Shown here: positions 42,838 through 54,191 of the stretch, in pieces
How the letters are laid out: every line of letters starts with the position of its first letter
How positions within the stretch are numbered: position 1 is the stretch's first letter
Assembly (NCBI RefSeq): GCF_023155745.1
Contig: NZ_JAKNUS010000006.1
Coordinates: forward strand, 186,001 to 250,000
Reading direction: 5' to 3'
Length of the DNA stretch: 64,000 bases
Source of the DNA: Microbacterium kunmingense
Lineage (GTDB): Bacteria > Actinomycetota > Actinomycetes > Actinomycetales > Microbacteriaceae
Translations under genes and position numbers: made by a program
The notes under the pieces: generated by a model
What the model was told of the DNA's origin: nothing
What the model saw: the letters and a program-made list of their open reading frames with translations, nothing else
Database searches by the model: none

Positions 42838-43665
42838 CTATTCCTGCGAATCGTGATCTGCGATGTCGGATGTCGGCTGATCGACCGCTCCTCCGAAGCG
42901 GCGGTCGCGGTCGAGATAGAGATCGATCGCCTGCCACAGGTGTTCCCGCGAGAAATCGGGCCACAGCGTGTCGAGGAAGACGAACTCGGCGTACGCAGAC
43001 TCCCAGAGCAGGAAGTTGGAGGTCCGCTGCTCGCCGCTGGAACGGATGAACAGGTCCACATCCGGCATGTCGGGCTGATACAGATGGCGTCGGATGACCT
43101 TCTCGTTGATCGCCGAGGGGCGCATCCGCCCGGCGGCGACCTCGCCGGCGATGGCGCGCATCGCGTCGACGAGCTCGATGCGCCCACCGTAGTTGATGCA
43201 CATCGTGAGGGTCAGGACGTCGTTGCCGGCGGTCAGCCTCTCGGCGAACTGCAGCTCCTTGATCACCGAGGTCCACAGTCTCGGCTTCCGGCCGGCCCAG
43301 CGGATCCGCACGCCCCATTCGTTGAGCTGATCGCGGCGGCGGTGCAGCACGTCGCGGTTGTAGCCCATCAGGAAGCGGACCTCGTCGGGCGAGCGTGCCC
43401 AGTTCTCCGTCGAGAAGGCGTACACGCTCAGGTGCCGCACCCCGGCCTGGATGGCGCCGGCGACGACGTCGAGGAGCACCTCCTCGCCCGCCTTGTGGCC
43501 CTCGACACGGGTCAGACCCCGCCGGTTGGCCCACCGGCCGTTGCCGTCCATGACGATCGCGACATGACGCGGCACGGCCCCCGGGAACGACGGCGGCTGG
43601 ACGCCGGTCCAGTCCAGCGGGCGGTAGGGCACCGCGTCGCGGTGGGTGTACGGCTTGGGTGTCAT
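42838..43665 (-). CDS. uppS: Isoprenyl transferase (Z-type prenyl diphosphate synthase)
   Basis: Adds isopentenyl units in cis to make the polyprenyl phosphate carrier for cell-wall synthesis. 275 residues: [18 protein letters not shown] (catalytic Asp, near residue 36-53), [37 protein letters not shown] and the C-terminal [27 protein letters not shown] 43665 overlaps the recO stop by four bases. It could be the short- or long-chain paralogue; only one is in the window. Confidence 0.93.
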   Translation of the reverse strand: MTPKPYTHRDAVPYRPLDWTGVQPPSFPGAVPRHVAIVMDGNGRWANRRGLTRVEGHKAGEEVLLDVVAGAIQAGVRHLSVYAFSTENWARSPDEVRFLMGYNRDVLHRRRDQLNEWGVRIRWAGRKPRLWTSVIKELQFAERLTAGNDVLTLTMCINYGGRIELVDAMRAIAGEVAAGRMRPSAINEKVIRRHLYQPDMPDVDLFIRSSGEQRTSNFLLWESAYAEFVFLDTLWPDFSREHLWQAIDLYLDRDRRFGGAVDQPTSDIADHDSQE

Positions 43666-44390
43666 CGTGCGGCCTCGACGTGTTGGAGCGAGCGGATGCC
43701 GCGCTCGAGATGCCATTGCGCGTAGGCGGCGATGAGGCCGGATGCGGCGCCGGACGAGTGCGCCGAGGCGGCATCGACGATGTCCCACTCCCCGGCCATG
43801 AGGGCGGTCAGCAGGCCGATCGTGGCGGGATCGATGCGCGCTGCGCCGGTGGGAGCGCAGGCGGCGCACACCACGCCGCCCAGCTGCGCGACGAACTGCT
43901 CGTGCGGTGCCGGTGCGCCGCAGCGGGCGCACTCGCCCAGACCCGGCGCCCATCCCGCGAGCGCCATCGCCCGGAGGAGGTAGGAATCGAGGATGCTGCG
44001 GGCGTCGTGGTCGCCGCGCGCGAGGGCGCGCAACCCACCGACCAGCAGGAGGTAGTGCGGGGCGGCGGCGTCGGGGTCGTTCAGCCTGTCGGCGGCCTCG
44101 ACCATCGCGTGGGCGGCGGTGTAGCGGTCGTAGTGCTGTGAGATGTCGGCGCCGTACGAACCGAGGGACTCGGCCTGCTGCACGATGTCGAGCGAGCGAC
44201 CCCGGGAGAACTGCACGTCCGCCACCATGAACGGTTCGAGGCGGGCGCCCAGTCGCGACGAGGTGCGACGCACGCCCTTGGCGACGGCGCGGATCTTGCC
44301 GCTGCGGCGGCCGAGGGCGGTGACGATGCGATCCGCCTCCCCCAGCTTGTGGGTGCGCAGGACCACGACCTCGTCGCGATAGGTGGGCAC
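43662..44390 (-). CDS. recO: DNA repair protein RecO
   Basis: Helps load RecA and anneal strands in the RecF pathway. 242 residues: N-terminal OB fold ([21 protein letters not shown]...[18 protein letters not shown]), helical middle, and a zinc finger CARCG...CAAC around residues 170-195. The GTG start has a -10-like GATAAT (44396-44401) five bases upstream and faces the promoter of the TRIC gene. It is coupled to uppS (ATGA), the usual actinobacterial arrangement. Confidence 0.93.
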   Translation of the reverse strand: MPTYRDEVVVLRTHKLGEADRIVTALGRRSGKIRAVAKGVRRTSSRLGARLEPFMVADVQFSRGRSLDIVQQAESLGSYGADISQHYDRYTAAHAMVEAADRLNDPDAAAPHYLLLVGGLRALARGDHDARSILDSYLLRAMALAGWAPGLGECARCGAPAPHEQFVAQLGGVVCAACAPTGAARIDPATIGLLTALMAGEWDIVDAASAHSSGAASGLIAAYAQWHLERGIRSLQHVEAAR

Positions 44391-44426
44391 ACTCGATTAT
44401 CGCGTCCGTCGGGTCAGAATGGACGC
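44391..44426. promoter_or_regulatory. Back-to-back promoters (recO and TRIC gene)
   Basis: In 36 bp: -10 GATAAT (44396-44401, minus) for recO, five bases from its GTG, and -10 CAGAAT (44415-44420, plus) for the TRIC gene, six bases from its GTG. This is the tightest divergent promoter pair in the window. Confidence 0.6.
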
Positions 44427-45109
44427 GTGGACGAGCCGCTCTTCGTGATTCCGCTGTGGGCAGACCTGACGGCGGTGGGACTCGGCGGCATCCAGGGGGC
44501 ACTGTTCGCCTCGGGGTTCCGCGGCCAGCGTCGCCTGGACTTTCTCGGGGTGGCGATCATCGGCGTCGTGCTCGGAATGGGCGGCGGTCTCATCCGCGAT
44601 CTGTTGCTGAACACCACCCCGGTCACCCTGCAGAGCAACTGGTACCTCATCACCGCGACGGTCGCGGCACTGGTCGGGATGCTGCTGTCGGGCGTGTTCG
44701 CGCGTCTGAACGCGCTGATCGTGGGGCTGGACGCGCTGTCGATGGGGCTGTTCGGCGCCTTCGGGACCAGCAAGGCGCTCGCGCTCGGCCTGCCCGTCGT
44801 CCCCGCCGTGTTCGTGGGCGTCTGCGCGGCGGTGGGAGGCGGGATCCTGCGGGACATGCTCATGGGCGTGCCGATCGCCATCATGCACGTCGGGTCTCTC
44901 TACGCCGTCGCCGCGGGGGTCGGATGCTCCGTGCTTGCCACTGCGCACGCCTTCGGCGCCCCCCTCGCGGTGGCGGCGATCATCGGGATCGGCGTGACCG
45001 CGGTCATCCGGCTCCTCGCCGTCATCTTCGACATCTCCCTGCCCGAGCAGCGCGCGCTCTACCGCCGGAAGGTGGCGGTGGAGACGACGGGGATCCCGAT
45101 CATCAAGCC

Positions 45110-45113
<4 letters not shown>
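44427..45113 (+). CDS. TRIC-family cation channel (UPF0126)
   Basis: 228-residue integral membrane protein with seven hydrophobic segments in two inverted repeats. Each repeat carries the TRIC pore motif: [12 protein letters not shown] near residue 54 and [12 protein letters not shown] near residue 140. Prokaryotic TRIC proteins conduct monovalent cations as trimers. The real start is GTG 44427, leaderless, with CAGAAT six bases before it; the longer frame overlaps recO. Convergent with leuA. Confidence 0.92.
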
Positions 45114-46944
<1,831 letters not shown>

Positions 46945-46998
46945 CTAGATCGAGGCCTCGCCGCGGCGGCTAAGGAGAAGAAGCAGGCCGGCGCGCAT
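46945..46998 (-). CDS. leuL: Leucine leader peptide of leuA
   Basis: 17-residue peptide MRAGLLLLLSRRGEASI with five leucine codons in a row (CTG CTT CTT CTC CTT), ending in TAG 63 bases before the leuA start. TACCAT (47005-47010, minus) ends six bases before its ATG, so the leader is translated from the first base of the mRNA. This is the classic layout of leucine attenuation: a ribosome stalled for lack of charged tRNA-Leu would change folding of the GC-rich RNA that follows, where GGGCC and GGCCC segments can pair. Confidence 0.75.
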   Translation of the reverse strand: MRAGLLLLLSRRGEASI

Positions 46999-47004
46999 GC
47001 CGCC

Positions 47005-47010
47005 ATGGTA
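47005..47010 (-). promoter_or_regulatory. -10 of the leuA leader transcript
   Basis: TACCAT on the minus strand, six bases before the leader peptide ATG. It lies 7 bases beyond the era stop codon, so leuA is transcribed separately from the era operon. Confidence 0.6.
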
Positions 47011-47016
47011 GCAGGC

Positions 47017-47934
47017 TCAGAAACCGAGACGTCTCAGCTGTTTCGGGTCGCGCTGCCACTCCTTGGCGATCCGCACATGCAGCGCCAGGTAGACGCGCGT
47101 TCCGAGGAGCGGTTCGATCTGCGCTCGGGCGCGTGCTCCGACGTCGCGCAGTCGTGAGCCGCGGTGACCGATGATGATGGCCTTCTGGCTGTCGCGCTCG
47201 ACGACGATGTCGGCGAAGACGTCGGTCAGGTCGCTGTCCTCCCGCGGCGCGATGTCCTGCACGACCACGGCGATCGAGTGCGGCAGTTCGTCACGCACCC
47301 CCTCCAGCGCCGCCTCGCGGATGATCTCCGCCACGCGGTCGTCCACCGACTCATCGGTGACGAGGTCGTCGGGGTAGAGTGCGGGGCCCTCCGGCATCAG
47401 GGCGAGGACCTCGTCGCTGAGCACGTCGAGCTGGGTGCGGGTCAACGCGGAGAGGGGGATGACGGCGGCCCAGTCCTCCCGCAGTGCGTCGACCTCCATG
47501 AGCCGCTGGGTGACCTGCTCCCGCGGCGCGGCGTCGATCTTGGTGACGATGGCGATCTTCTTCGCGCGGGGGTATCCCGACAGCGTTGCCGCGATCCGGC
47601 GATCGCCCGGGCCCACCGCGTCCGTGGCGGGAACGCAGAACCCGATCACGTCGACATCGCCGAGCACGTCTTCGACGAGGTCGTTCAGGCGCTGGCCGAG
47701 GAGGGTGCGGGGCTTGTGGATGCCCGGGGTGTCGACGATCACGAGCTGACCGCCCGGGCGATTGACGATCCCCCGGATCGCGCGACGGGTCGTCTGGGGC
47801 TTCTCGCTCGTGATGGCGATCTTCTCACCGACCAGCGCGTTCATGAGGGTGGACTTGCCGACGTTCGGTCGGCCGACGAAGGTCACGAATCCCGAGCGCG
47901 AGGCGCCCGAGGTCGCGGTGGAATCGGCGGTCAT
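47017..47934 (-). CDS. era: Ribosome-assembly GTPase Era
   Basis: GTPase that binds 16S rRNA during 30S maturation. 305 residues: G1 GRPNVGKST near 21-29, switch region with the conserved EKPQTTRRAIRG, G3 DTPGI, G4 TKID, and a C-terminal KH domain (QKAIIIGHRGSRLRDVGARAR). ATG 47934 overlaps the stop of the upstream CBS protein gene. Last gene of the hrcA-to-era run, next to ybeY as is usual. Confidence 0.96.
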   Translation of the reverse strand: MTADSTATSGASRSGFVTFVGRPNVGKSTLMNALVGEKIAITSEKPQTTRRAIRGIVNRPGGQLVIVDTPGIHKPRTLLGQRLNDLVEDVLGDVDVIGFCVPATDAVGPGDRRIAATLSGYPRAKKIAIVTKIDAAPREQVTQRLMEVDALREDWAAVIPLSALTRTQLDVLSDEVLALMPEGPALYPDDLVTDESVDDRVAEIIREAALEGVRDELPHSIAVVVQDIAPREDSDLTDVFADIVVERDSQKAIIIGHRGSRLRDVGARARAQIEPLLGTRVYLALHVRIAKEWQRDPKQLRRLGF

Positions 47935-49241
47935 CGTGCTCCTGCTTCCCGTTCCCTGTGCTCCCGCTCCCGAGTGGCAACGCTGTCCTCCGACCGTTCG
48001 ACGAAGACGGTCGCGAGGCCCCGCCCCCGCCCCCGCGAGGTGCCGCCGGTCATCACCAGGCCCAGGTACTCGGCGGTGGCGCCGGGCTGCGGCACCTGGC
48101 CGAGGGCTTTGCCGAGGAGGCCGCCGATGGAGTCGACGTCTTCGTCCTCCAGCTCGATGCCGAAGAGATCCCCGACCGCGTCCAGACCGAGTCGCGCGCT
48201 GACCCGATAGCGGCCGGGGTCGACCTCGACGACCTCATCGGCCCGCGGATCGTACTCGTCGGAGATCTCCCCGACGAGTTCCTCGATGATGTCCTCGAGC
48301 GTGATCAGGCCTGAGACCCCGCCGTACTCGTCCACGACGAGACAGACGTGCACCGCATCCCGCTTCATCTGCTGGAGCAGCGTCTCGGCGCGCATCGACT
48401 CGGGGACGAACACGGCCTTGCGCGCGATGCGGGTGACCGGGGCATCGCGCCAGCCGGATTCGTCGCGGAAGCCGAACTGCACGAGGTCCTTGAGGTAGAG
48501 CACTCCCACGACGTCATCGGCGTCCTCGTCGATGAGCGGAACGCGGGAGACCCCCTTGTCGAGGAAGACCTGCATCGCCTCGCGCGTGGAGGTGGTGGCC
48601 TCGACGGTGACCATGTCGGTGCGCGGCACCATCACCGCCCGCACGAAGGTGTCAGTGAAGTCGAACACGGAATGGATGAGGTCCCGGTCGTCCTGCTCGA
48701 TGAGGTCGTGCGATGCCGCCTCGTCCACGATGCTGAGCAGCTGCTCCTCGGAGGCGAAGGAGGCGCCGCGCGGCGCGCCGGGGGTGACGCGATTGCCGAG
48801 CACGACCAGGCCGTGGGCGAGGGGTCCGAGCACCAGACGCGCGGCACGGATGACCGGCGCCGCGCCCCGGAGGAGACCCCGAGCGTGACGGCGGCCCACA
48901 CCGCGGGGGCTTGCCCCCACGAGCACGAAGGAGATCCCCGTCATCAGCACGATCGCCGCGACGATCGCCCAGGGGATGCTGTCGAACAGGATCACGAACG
49001 ACACCGTCACCAGCACGGCGGCGCCGGTCTCCGCGAGCACGCGGATGAAGACCACGGCGATGGCGTGAGCGTCGGGATCGGCCGCGATCCGTCGGAGGGA
49101 GGTGGCGTTGCGCGGCGACTGCTCGGCGAGCTCGGTGAGGTCGCCTCGGGACGTGACCCCGAGGGCGGCGTCGATGGACGCCATGAGCGCACCGAAGGCG
49201 ATCAGGACGAGCGCAAGGAGAAGGAGGAGGACGGGGGTCAT
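47931..49241 (-). CDS. CNNM/CorC-type CBS-domain membrane protein
   Basis: 436 residues: a DUF21 membrane region with hydrophobic segments near residues 3-22, 75-95 and 98-118, a CBS pair (MVPRTDMVTVEATTSTREAMQVFLDKG and KAVFVPESMRAETLLQQM...YGGVSGLITLEDIIEELVGEI) and a CorC/HlyC C-terminal domain (RYRVSARLGLDAVGDLFG). Often annotated as hemolysin-like; relatives export or help homeostasis of Mg2+/Co2+. It is coupled to ybeY and era by four-base overlaps, an arrangement conserved across actinobacteria. Confidence 0.92.
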   Translation of the reverse strand: MTPVLLLLLALVLIAFGALMASIDAALGVTSRGDLTELAEQSPRNATSLRRIAADPDAHAIAVVFIRVLAETGAAVLVTVSFVILFDSIPWAIVAAIVLMTGISFVLVGASPRGVGRRHARGLLRGAAPVIRAARLVLGPLAHGLVVLGNRVTPGAPRGASFASEEQLLSIVDEAASHDLIEQDDRDLIHSVFDFTDTFVRAVMVPRTDMVTVEATTSTREAMQVFLDKGVSRVPLIDEDADDVVGVLYLKDLVQFGFRDESGWRDAPVTRIARKAVFVPESMRAETLLQQMKRDAVHVCLVVDEYGGVSGLITLEDIIEELVGEISDEYDPRADEVVEVDPGRYRVSARLGLDAVGDLFGIELEDEDVDSIGGLLGKALGQVPQPGATAEYLGLVMTGGTSRGRGRGLATVFVERSEDSVATREREHREREAGAR

Positions 49242-49708
49242 GACCGCGCGCGACGGCGCTCGCTCATCTGGAACGACACGATGAGGTCGCGCTGGAGCCC
49301 GAACATCTCCTTCTCCTCCTCAGGTTCGGCGTGGTCGAAGCCGAGGAGGTGCAGCAGGCCGTGCGTGGTCAGCATGACCAGCTCGTCCATCGTCGAGTGG
49401 CGAGCAGCGGCCGCCTGCGTCTCGGCCACCTGGGGGCACAGCACGATGTCGCCGAGGAGTCCCGCCGGCGTCGGCGACTCCTCGGTGCCCGGCCGCAGCT
49501 CGTCCATCGGGAAGCTCAGCACGTCGGTCGGCCCCGGCTCGTCCATCCACTGCAGGTGCAGGGACTCCATCGCTCCTTCATCGACGAGGAGGATCGCGAC
49601 ATCCGCCTCGGCGCTGACGTGCAGCTCGCCGAAATTGTGCTCCATGAGACGCAGGAGCACGGTCTCGTCGATCGGCATGCCGGACTCGTTGGTGATCTCG
49701 ATCGTCAC
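49238..49708 (-). CDS. ybeY: rRNA maturation endoribonuclease YbeY
   Basis: 156-residue metal-dependent RNase involved in 16S rRNA 3' end processing and ribosome quality control. The zinc motif H-x3-H-x5-H appears as THGLLHLLGFDH near residue 116, and the upstream DVLSFPMDE segment is conserved. Both ends overlap its neighbours by four bases (phoH before, CBS protein after). Confidence 0.95.
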   Translation of the reverse strand: MTIEITNESGMPIDETVLLRLMEHNFGELHVSAEADVAILLVDEGAMESLHLQWMDEPGPTDVLSFPMDELRPGTEESPTPAGLLGDIVLCPQVAETQAAAARHSTMDELVMLTTHGLLHLLGFDHAEPEEEKEMFGLQRDLIVSFQMSERRRARS

Positions 49709-50784
49709 TGGCGTCCCCGTTTCGGCAGGCGGTCTCGGGGACCGGTGGTGCGCGCCGCGCTGCGGCGCTCCGCGCGGCTTGCCAGCTCGGCCGCCTCGTC
49801 ACGCTCGCGCCGCGCGGCCAGCCTCCGCTCATCGAACTCGCTGTACGCGTCGACGATGCGACCCACCAGGGTGTGGCGGACCACGTCCTCGCTCGTGAGG
49901 TAGGCGAAGTGGATGTCGTCGATGCGGTCCAGCACGCGGGTCACCAGGCGCAGCCCCGACGTGCCCTGAGGCAGATCCAGCTGGGTGATATCACCGGTGA
50001 CGACCATCTTCGTCCCGAACCCGAGCCGGGTGAGGAACATCTTCATCTGCTCGGGCGTGGTGTTCTGGGCCTCGTCGAGCACGACGAACGAGTCGTTGAG
50101 CGTCCGCCCCCGCATGTAGGCCAGCGGGGCGACCTCGATGGTGCCGCTGGCCATGAGCTTGGGCACGACCTCGGGATCCATCATCTCGTTGAGGGCGTCG
50201 TACAGCGGGCGCAGGTAGGGGTCGATCTTGTCGGTGAGGGTGCCGGGGAGGAACCCGAGACGCTCCCCCGCTTCCACCGCCGGCCGGGTGAGGATGATGC
50301 GGTTGACCTCTTTGCGCTGCAGCGCCTGCACCGCCTTGGCCATGGCGAGGTAGGTCTTCCCGGTGCCTGCCGGACCGATCCCGAAGACGATGGTGTGGTC
50401 GTCGATCGCGTCGACATAGGCCTTCTGCCCGAGCGTCTTCGGACGGATGACGCGGCCCCGCGTGGACAGCAGCGGCTCGCCCAGCACCTCGGAAGGGCGC
50501 GGACCGCCGTCGCTGCGGAGGATCCGATCGGCCGATGCGACATCGGCAGGACCGAGGCTCTGACCCCTCCGGGTCATCTCGACGAGCTCGTCGACGAGCA
50601 CGCGGGCGGCCGCGACGGCGTCCGCCTCGCCCGTCAGGGTGATCTCGTTCCCGCGCACGTGGACGTCGACCTCGGGATGCTCCTTCTCGACCATGCGCAG
50701 CAGCCGGTCTTGGGGGCCGAGCAGCTGGACCATGGCGACGCCGTCCGCGAGGACGCGCTGGACGGCAGGTGGGGTGTCAGGCAC
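49705..50784 (-). CDS. phoH: PhoH family ATPase
   Basis: 359 residues with an N-terminal KH-like region (VDVHVRGNEITLTGEADAV) and a PhoH ATPase domain: Walker A GPAGTGKTY near residue 138, VEAGERLGFLPG, and Walker B-like FVVLDEAQNTT. PhoH proteins of this type (PhoL/YbeZ) pair with YbeY in RNA metabolism. GTG 50784 overlaps the end of the HIT gene by eight bases. The C-terminal 50 residues are Arg-rich. Confidence 0.94.
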   Translation of the reverse strand: MPDTPPAVQRVLADGVAMVQLLGPQDRLLRMVEKEHPEVDVHVRGNEITLTGEADAVAAARVLVDELVEMTRRGQSLGPADVASADRILRSDGGPRPSEVLGEPLLSTRGRVIRPKTLGQKAYVDAIDDHTIVFGIGPAGTGKTYLAMAKAVQALQRKEVNRIILTRPAVEAGERLGFLPGTLTDKIDPYLRPLYDALNEMMDPEVVPKLMASGTIEVAPLAYMRGRTLNDSFVVLDEAQNTTPEQMKMFLTRLGFGTKMVVTGDITQLDLPQGTSGLRLVTRVLDRIDDIHFAYLTSEDVVRHTLVGRIVDAYSEFDERRLAARRERDEAAELASRAERRSAARTTGPRDRLPKRGRQ

Positions 50785-51124
50785 GGAGCTCCTTCTCTTC
50801 CAGGCCCCCGGCGAGGACGTGCGCGTGCACGTGGAAGACGGTCTGTCCGGCGTTCGCGCCGGTGTTGAAGACGAGGCGGTAGTCGCCGTCGGCGTGCTCG
50901 GCCGCGAGCGACCCGGCCATCGCGATCATCTCGCCCAGCAGTCCCGGGTCGGCTGCGGCCAGCTCTCCGACGTTTCGATACCGCTCGGTCTTGGGGATGA
51001 CGAGCAGGTGCACCGGGGCCTGCGGGGCGATGTCGCGGATGGCGAAGACGTTCTCGGTCTCGCTGATGATCTCACCCGGGATGTCGCCGGTGCGGATGCG
51101 GGTGAAGACCGACGGTTCGCTCAT
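50777..51124 (-). CDS. HIT domain nucleotide-binding protein
   Basis: 115-residue histidine-triad protein of the HINT type, with the loop FHVHAHVLAG (HVHAH near residues 97-101) as active site and PVHLLVIPKTERYRNVGEL earlier. Such proteins hydrolyse nucleoside phosphoramidates such as AMP-lysine. Part of the hrcA-to-era gene run between rsmE and phoH. Confidence 0.93.
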   Translation of the reverse strand: MSEPSVFTRIRTGDIPGEIISETENVFAIRDIAPQAPVHLLVIPKTERYRNVGELAAADPGLLGEMIAMAGSLAAEHADGDYRLVFNTGANAGQTVFHVHAHVLAGGLEEKELRA

Positions 51125-51147
51125 GGATGAAGTCTACCGACGGGTCG

Positions 51148-51876
51148 TCACCATCGACCGAGGGCGGTGCTCACGACCGCGATGGCGGCGGGGCCCGCGG
51201 TCGAGGTGCGCAGGACCGATTCGCCGAGGCGTCGAAGGGTCGCGCCTGCGTGCTCAAGGGTCGTGAGCTCTTCCGGCGCGATGCCCCCCTCGGGACCGAC
51301 GACGAGGAGGAGATCGCGTTTCGACGGCGTGAGGGCCGACAGCGGCTCGAGCGCGGTCGGCTCGAGGACGACGACGAGCTCGGTTCCCGCTCGACCGGCG
51401 ATCGCGGCGGTCGAGACCGGATCCGAGACGACGGGCACCCAGGGCCGGTGGGCCTGCTTGGCCGCCTCCCGGGCGATCGTCTGCCAGCGCTCACGCCCTC
51501 GGGCCGCCTTCGCCGCGTCCCACCGGGAGATGCTTCGCGCTGCCTGCCAGGGAATGATCTCGTCGACCCCGAGCTCGGTCGCGGCTTGCACGGCGAGCTC
51601 GTCGCGGTCTCCCTTCGCGAGAGCCTGCGCGAGGATGACGCGGGGAGTCGCTGCGGCCACATGGCTGCGCGCTGTCACGCGCACGACCACCGCCGCGGGC
51701 GACACCTCCGCGCAGGTCCCCTCGAGCCACACCCCCGCGCCGTCGCCGACGGTCACCGCCTCCCCCGTGCGCACCCGACGGACGGTTGCGGCGTGTTTCG
51801 CCTCGGATCCGGTGAGGGTGACGGTGCCCCCGACGTCCGCGCTGGTCGCCTCCGGGGCGACGAAGTGCAGTGGCAC
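51148..51876 (-). CDS. rsmE: 16S rRNA m3U1498 methyltransferase
   Basis: SPOUT-class SAM methyltransferase acting on U1498 of 16S rRNA. 242 residues: N-terminal PUA-like domain (LTGSEAKHAATVRRVRTGEAVTV) and a knotted C-terminal domain with LLVVGPEGGIAPEEL near residue 192 and LGESVLRTSTAGPAA near 220. It starts four bases after the dnaJ stop and is followed after 23 bases by the HIT gene. Confidence 0.94.
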   Translation of the reverse strand: MPLHFVAPEATSADVGGTVTLTGSEAKHAATVRRVRTGEAVTVGDGAGVWLEGTCAEVSPAAVVVRVTARSHVAAATPRVILAQALAKGDRDELAVQAATELGVDEIIPWQAARSISRWDAAKAARGRERWQTIAREAAKQAHRPWVPVVSDPVSTAAIAGRAGTELVVVLEPTALEPLSALTPSKRDLLLVVGPEGGIAPEELTTLEHAGATLRRLGESVLRTSTAGPAAIAVVSTALGRW

Positions 51877-51879
51877 GGC

Positions 51880-53004
51880 TCACCCGTTCCGGAAGCGGTC
51901 CCGGAGCTTGGCGAAAAGGCCCTGATGGAACTCGGACAGGTGGGGCGGTGCCGGCTTGGTGCGCTTGGCGAGCTCCTCGATCAGCGCGCGCTCGCGATGG
52001 TCGAGCCGCGTGGGCGTGACCACCTGCACCCCGACCCGGAGGTCACCGCGCTGCGAGCCGCGCAGGGGCGTGATGCCGCGACCCTTGATGGTCAGCACGT
52101 CGCCCGACTGCACGCCGGCACGCAGCTCCAGGTCCACCGGTCCGTCCAGGGACTCGATCGTGGTGTGCGTTCCGAGGATCGCATCGGGCATCGAGACCTC
52201 CAGCGTCGCCAGGAGGTCGTCACCGTCCCGCGAGAACACCGGGTCGGGTGCGATGTTGACCTCCAGATAGAGGTCGCCGTTCGGGCCGCCGGCGGGGCCG
52301 ACCTCACCCGACCCGGGCAGCTGCAGTCGCAGGCCGCTCTCGACACCGGCCGGAACGTCGATCGACACGGTGCGGCGGGAGCGGACACGCCCCTGACCCT
52401 GGCAGGTGGCGCAGGGATAGGGGATCGTCGTGCCGTAGCCCTGGCATACCGAGCACGGCTGCGAGGTGACCACATTGCCGAGGAGGCTTCGCACCTGGCG
52501 CTGAACGTGCCCGGTGCCGTGGCAGATGTCGCAGGTGACGGGTGACGTGCCGGGCCGGCAGCACGAGCCGCTGCACGTCTCGCACACCACCGCGGTGTCG
52601 ACCTCGATGTCCCGGTGGACGCCGAAGACGACGTCCTTGAGTTCGAGGGTGATCCGCACGAGCGCATCCTGACCCCGCTCACGACGAGAGCGTGGCCGGG
52701 CACCGCGCGGGCCCCCACCCGCTCCCCCGCCGAAGAACGTCTCGAAGATGTCGCTGAAGCCGCCGAACCCGCCGGCCGCGGCGCCGAAGGCGTTGTCGCC
52801 CCCCATGTCGTAACGGGCCCGCTGATCCGGGTCGCTCAGCACGTCGTAGGCGTGGGTGACGAGCTTGAACCTCTCCGCCGCGTCCTCGCCGGGATTGACG
52901 TCGGGGTGCAGCTCTCTGGCGAGCCGTCGGTAGGCGCGCTTGATGTCGTCGGAACTGGCGTCACGCGCCACACCGAGTACTTCGTAGTGGTCAGCCACTT
53001 TCAC
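51880..53004 (-). CDS. dnaJ: Chaperone DnaJ (DnaJ2-type)
   Basis: Co-chaperone that stimulates DnaK. 374 residues: J domain with HPD at 33-35, Gly/Phe-rich linker ([19 protein letters not shown]), four-repeat zinc region ([32 protein letters not shown]) and the C-terminal substrate domains. The first zinc repeat reads GSC where family members have GSG. Directly follows hrcA, so it is under the same CIRCE control. Confidence 0.95.
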   Translation of the reverse strand: MKVADHYEVLGVARDASSDDIKRAYRRLARELHPDVNPGEDAAERFKLVTHAYDVLSDPDQRARYDMGGDNAFGAAAGGFGGFSDIFETFFGGGAGGGPRGARPRSRRERGQDALVRITLELKDVVFGVHRDIEVDTAVVCETCSGSCCRPGTSPVTCDICHGTGHVQRQVRSLLGNVVTSQPCSVCQGYGTTIPYPCATCQGQGRVRSRRTVSIDVPAGVESGLRLQLPGSGEVGPAGGPNGDLYLEVNIAPDPVFSRDGDDLLATLEVSMPDAILGTHTTIESLDGPVDLELRAGVQSGDVLTIKGRGITPLRGSQRGDLRVGVQVVTPTRLDHRERALIEELAKRTKPAPPHLSEFHQGLFAKLRDRFRNG

Positions 53005-53048
53005 CTTCCTGCCGCGTCGGGCGCGGGGAGTCTTTCGGGATGCTGTCG

Positions 53049-54089
53049 TCAGCGGGCGCTGTCGTCCTCGTCGAGGAGACGAGTGAGGTAACGGGCCACG
53101 GCCCGGACGGCCGCGAGGTTGGTGGGGTAGTCCATCCGGGTGGGGCCGAGCACGCCGACCCGGGCGCGGGACCCCGTCGCGTCGTACTCGCTCGCCACGA
53201 CGGACGCTTCGCTGAGGCCGAAGGGCTCGTTCTCGCGACCGATGCTGGCGGCCAGGCCCTGATCGTCCGCGACCATCTCGCTCATCAGCTTCAGCAGCGT
53301 CACCTGCTCCTCGATGGCCTCAAGGAGCGGGTAGATGCTGCCGCGGAAATCGGCCTCGCTGCGGGCGAGGTTCGCGCTGCCGGCGAGGACGAGGCGGTCC
53401 TGGCGGAAGTCCTCCAGTTCCTCTCCGATCACCCGGAGGATGGCCTGCAGTGCGGGTCCGTCGGGATCGCCCGGTGTTGCGCCGTCCGACACCGCGGTCG
53501 CCACCCCTGCGACCCCCTCGCGGACGGGAACACCGACGACGAGGTCGGAGACCCGGCCGCGGATCCGCTGCATCCGCTCCTCATCGATCTCCACGCCGGG
53601 GAAGGCGAGACGCTGCGAGACCCGACCGGTGTCGGTGACGACGATGACCAGCACCTTGAAGGGGTCCAGTCGCACGAGTTCCACGTGCGAGACCGTCGCG
53701 CGGGCGAAGGACGGGTACTGCACGATCGCGACATGTCCGGTGAGGACCGTCAGTGCGCGCACCGTGCGGGCGAGCACCTCGTCGAGATCGGAGGGGCCCT
53801 CCAGGAACGAGGAGATCGCCGTCCGCTGGGCAGGGCTGAGGGGGCGCACCTGTGCCAGGTGGTCGACGAAGACGCGGTAGCCCTTGTCCGTCGGCACCCG
53901 GCCCGAGGACGTGTGAGGGGCGACGATGAGCTCCTCGTCCTCGAGCAGCGCCATGTCGTTGCGGATGGTCGCGGCTGAGACGCCGAAGGCGTGACGTTCG
54001 ACGATCGCCTTGCTGCCGACGGGTTCACGCGTGTCGACGTAGTCCTGGACGATGGCGCGGAGCACCTGCAATCCTCGTTCGCTGACCAT
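53049..54089 (-). CDS. hrcA: Heat-inducible transcription repressor HrcA
   Basis: Represses heat-shock genes by binding CIRCE. 346 residues: N-terminal winged helix ([25 protein letters not shown]...[19 protein letters not shown]) and the GAF-like and insert domains. ATG 54089 is chosen since GGAGGGGG lies upstream and homology starts there; the longer frame crosses the CIRCE element. The CIRCE at 54121-54145 lies between promoter and start, so it regulates itself and dnaJ. Confidence 0.95.
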   Translation of the reverse strand: MVSERGLQVLRAIVQDYVDTREPVGSKAIVERHAFGVSAATIRNDMALLEDEELIVAPHTSSGRVPTDKGYRVFVDHLAQVRPLSPAQRTAISSFLEGPSDLDEVLARTVRALTVLTGHVAIVQYPSFARATVSHVELVRLDPFKVLVIVVTDTGRVSQRLAFPGVEIDEERMQRIRGRVSDLVVGVPVREGVAGVATAVSDGATPGDPDGPALQAILRVIGEELEDFRQDRLVLAGSANLARSEADFRGSIYPLLEAIEEQVTLLKLMSEMVADDQGLAASIGRENEPFGLSEASVVASEYDATGSRARVGVLGPTRMDYPTNLAAVRAVARYLTRLLDEDDSAR

Positions 54090-54120
54090 GACACCCCCTC
54101 CGGCGGCCTGCCGCTTCCCC

Positions 54121-54151
54121 TGGCACTCGTGGGATCCGAGTGCCAATTCTA
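54121..54151 (-). promoter_or_regulatory. CIRCE operator and -10 of hrcA
   Basis: TGGCACTC-N9-GAGTGCCA (54121-54145) is a full CIRCE inverted repeat, the HrcA operator. On the minus strand TAGAAT (54146-54151) is the -10 directly in front, so the transcript begins inside the operator. Confidence 0.9.
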
Positions 54152-54191
54152 ACGGAACACCCTCCAGCTCGGACGGTCGAGTCGCGGCATG

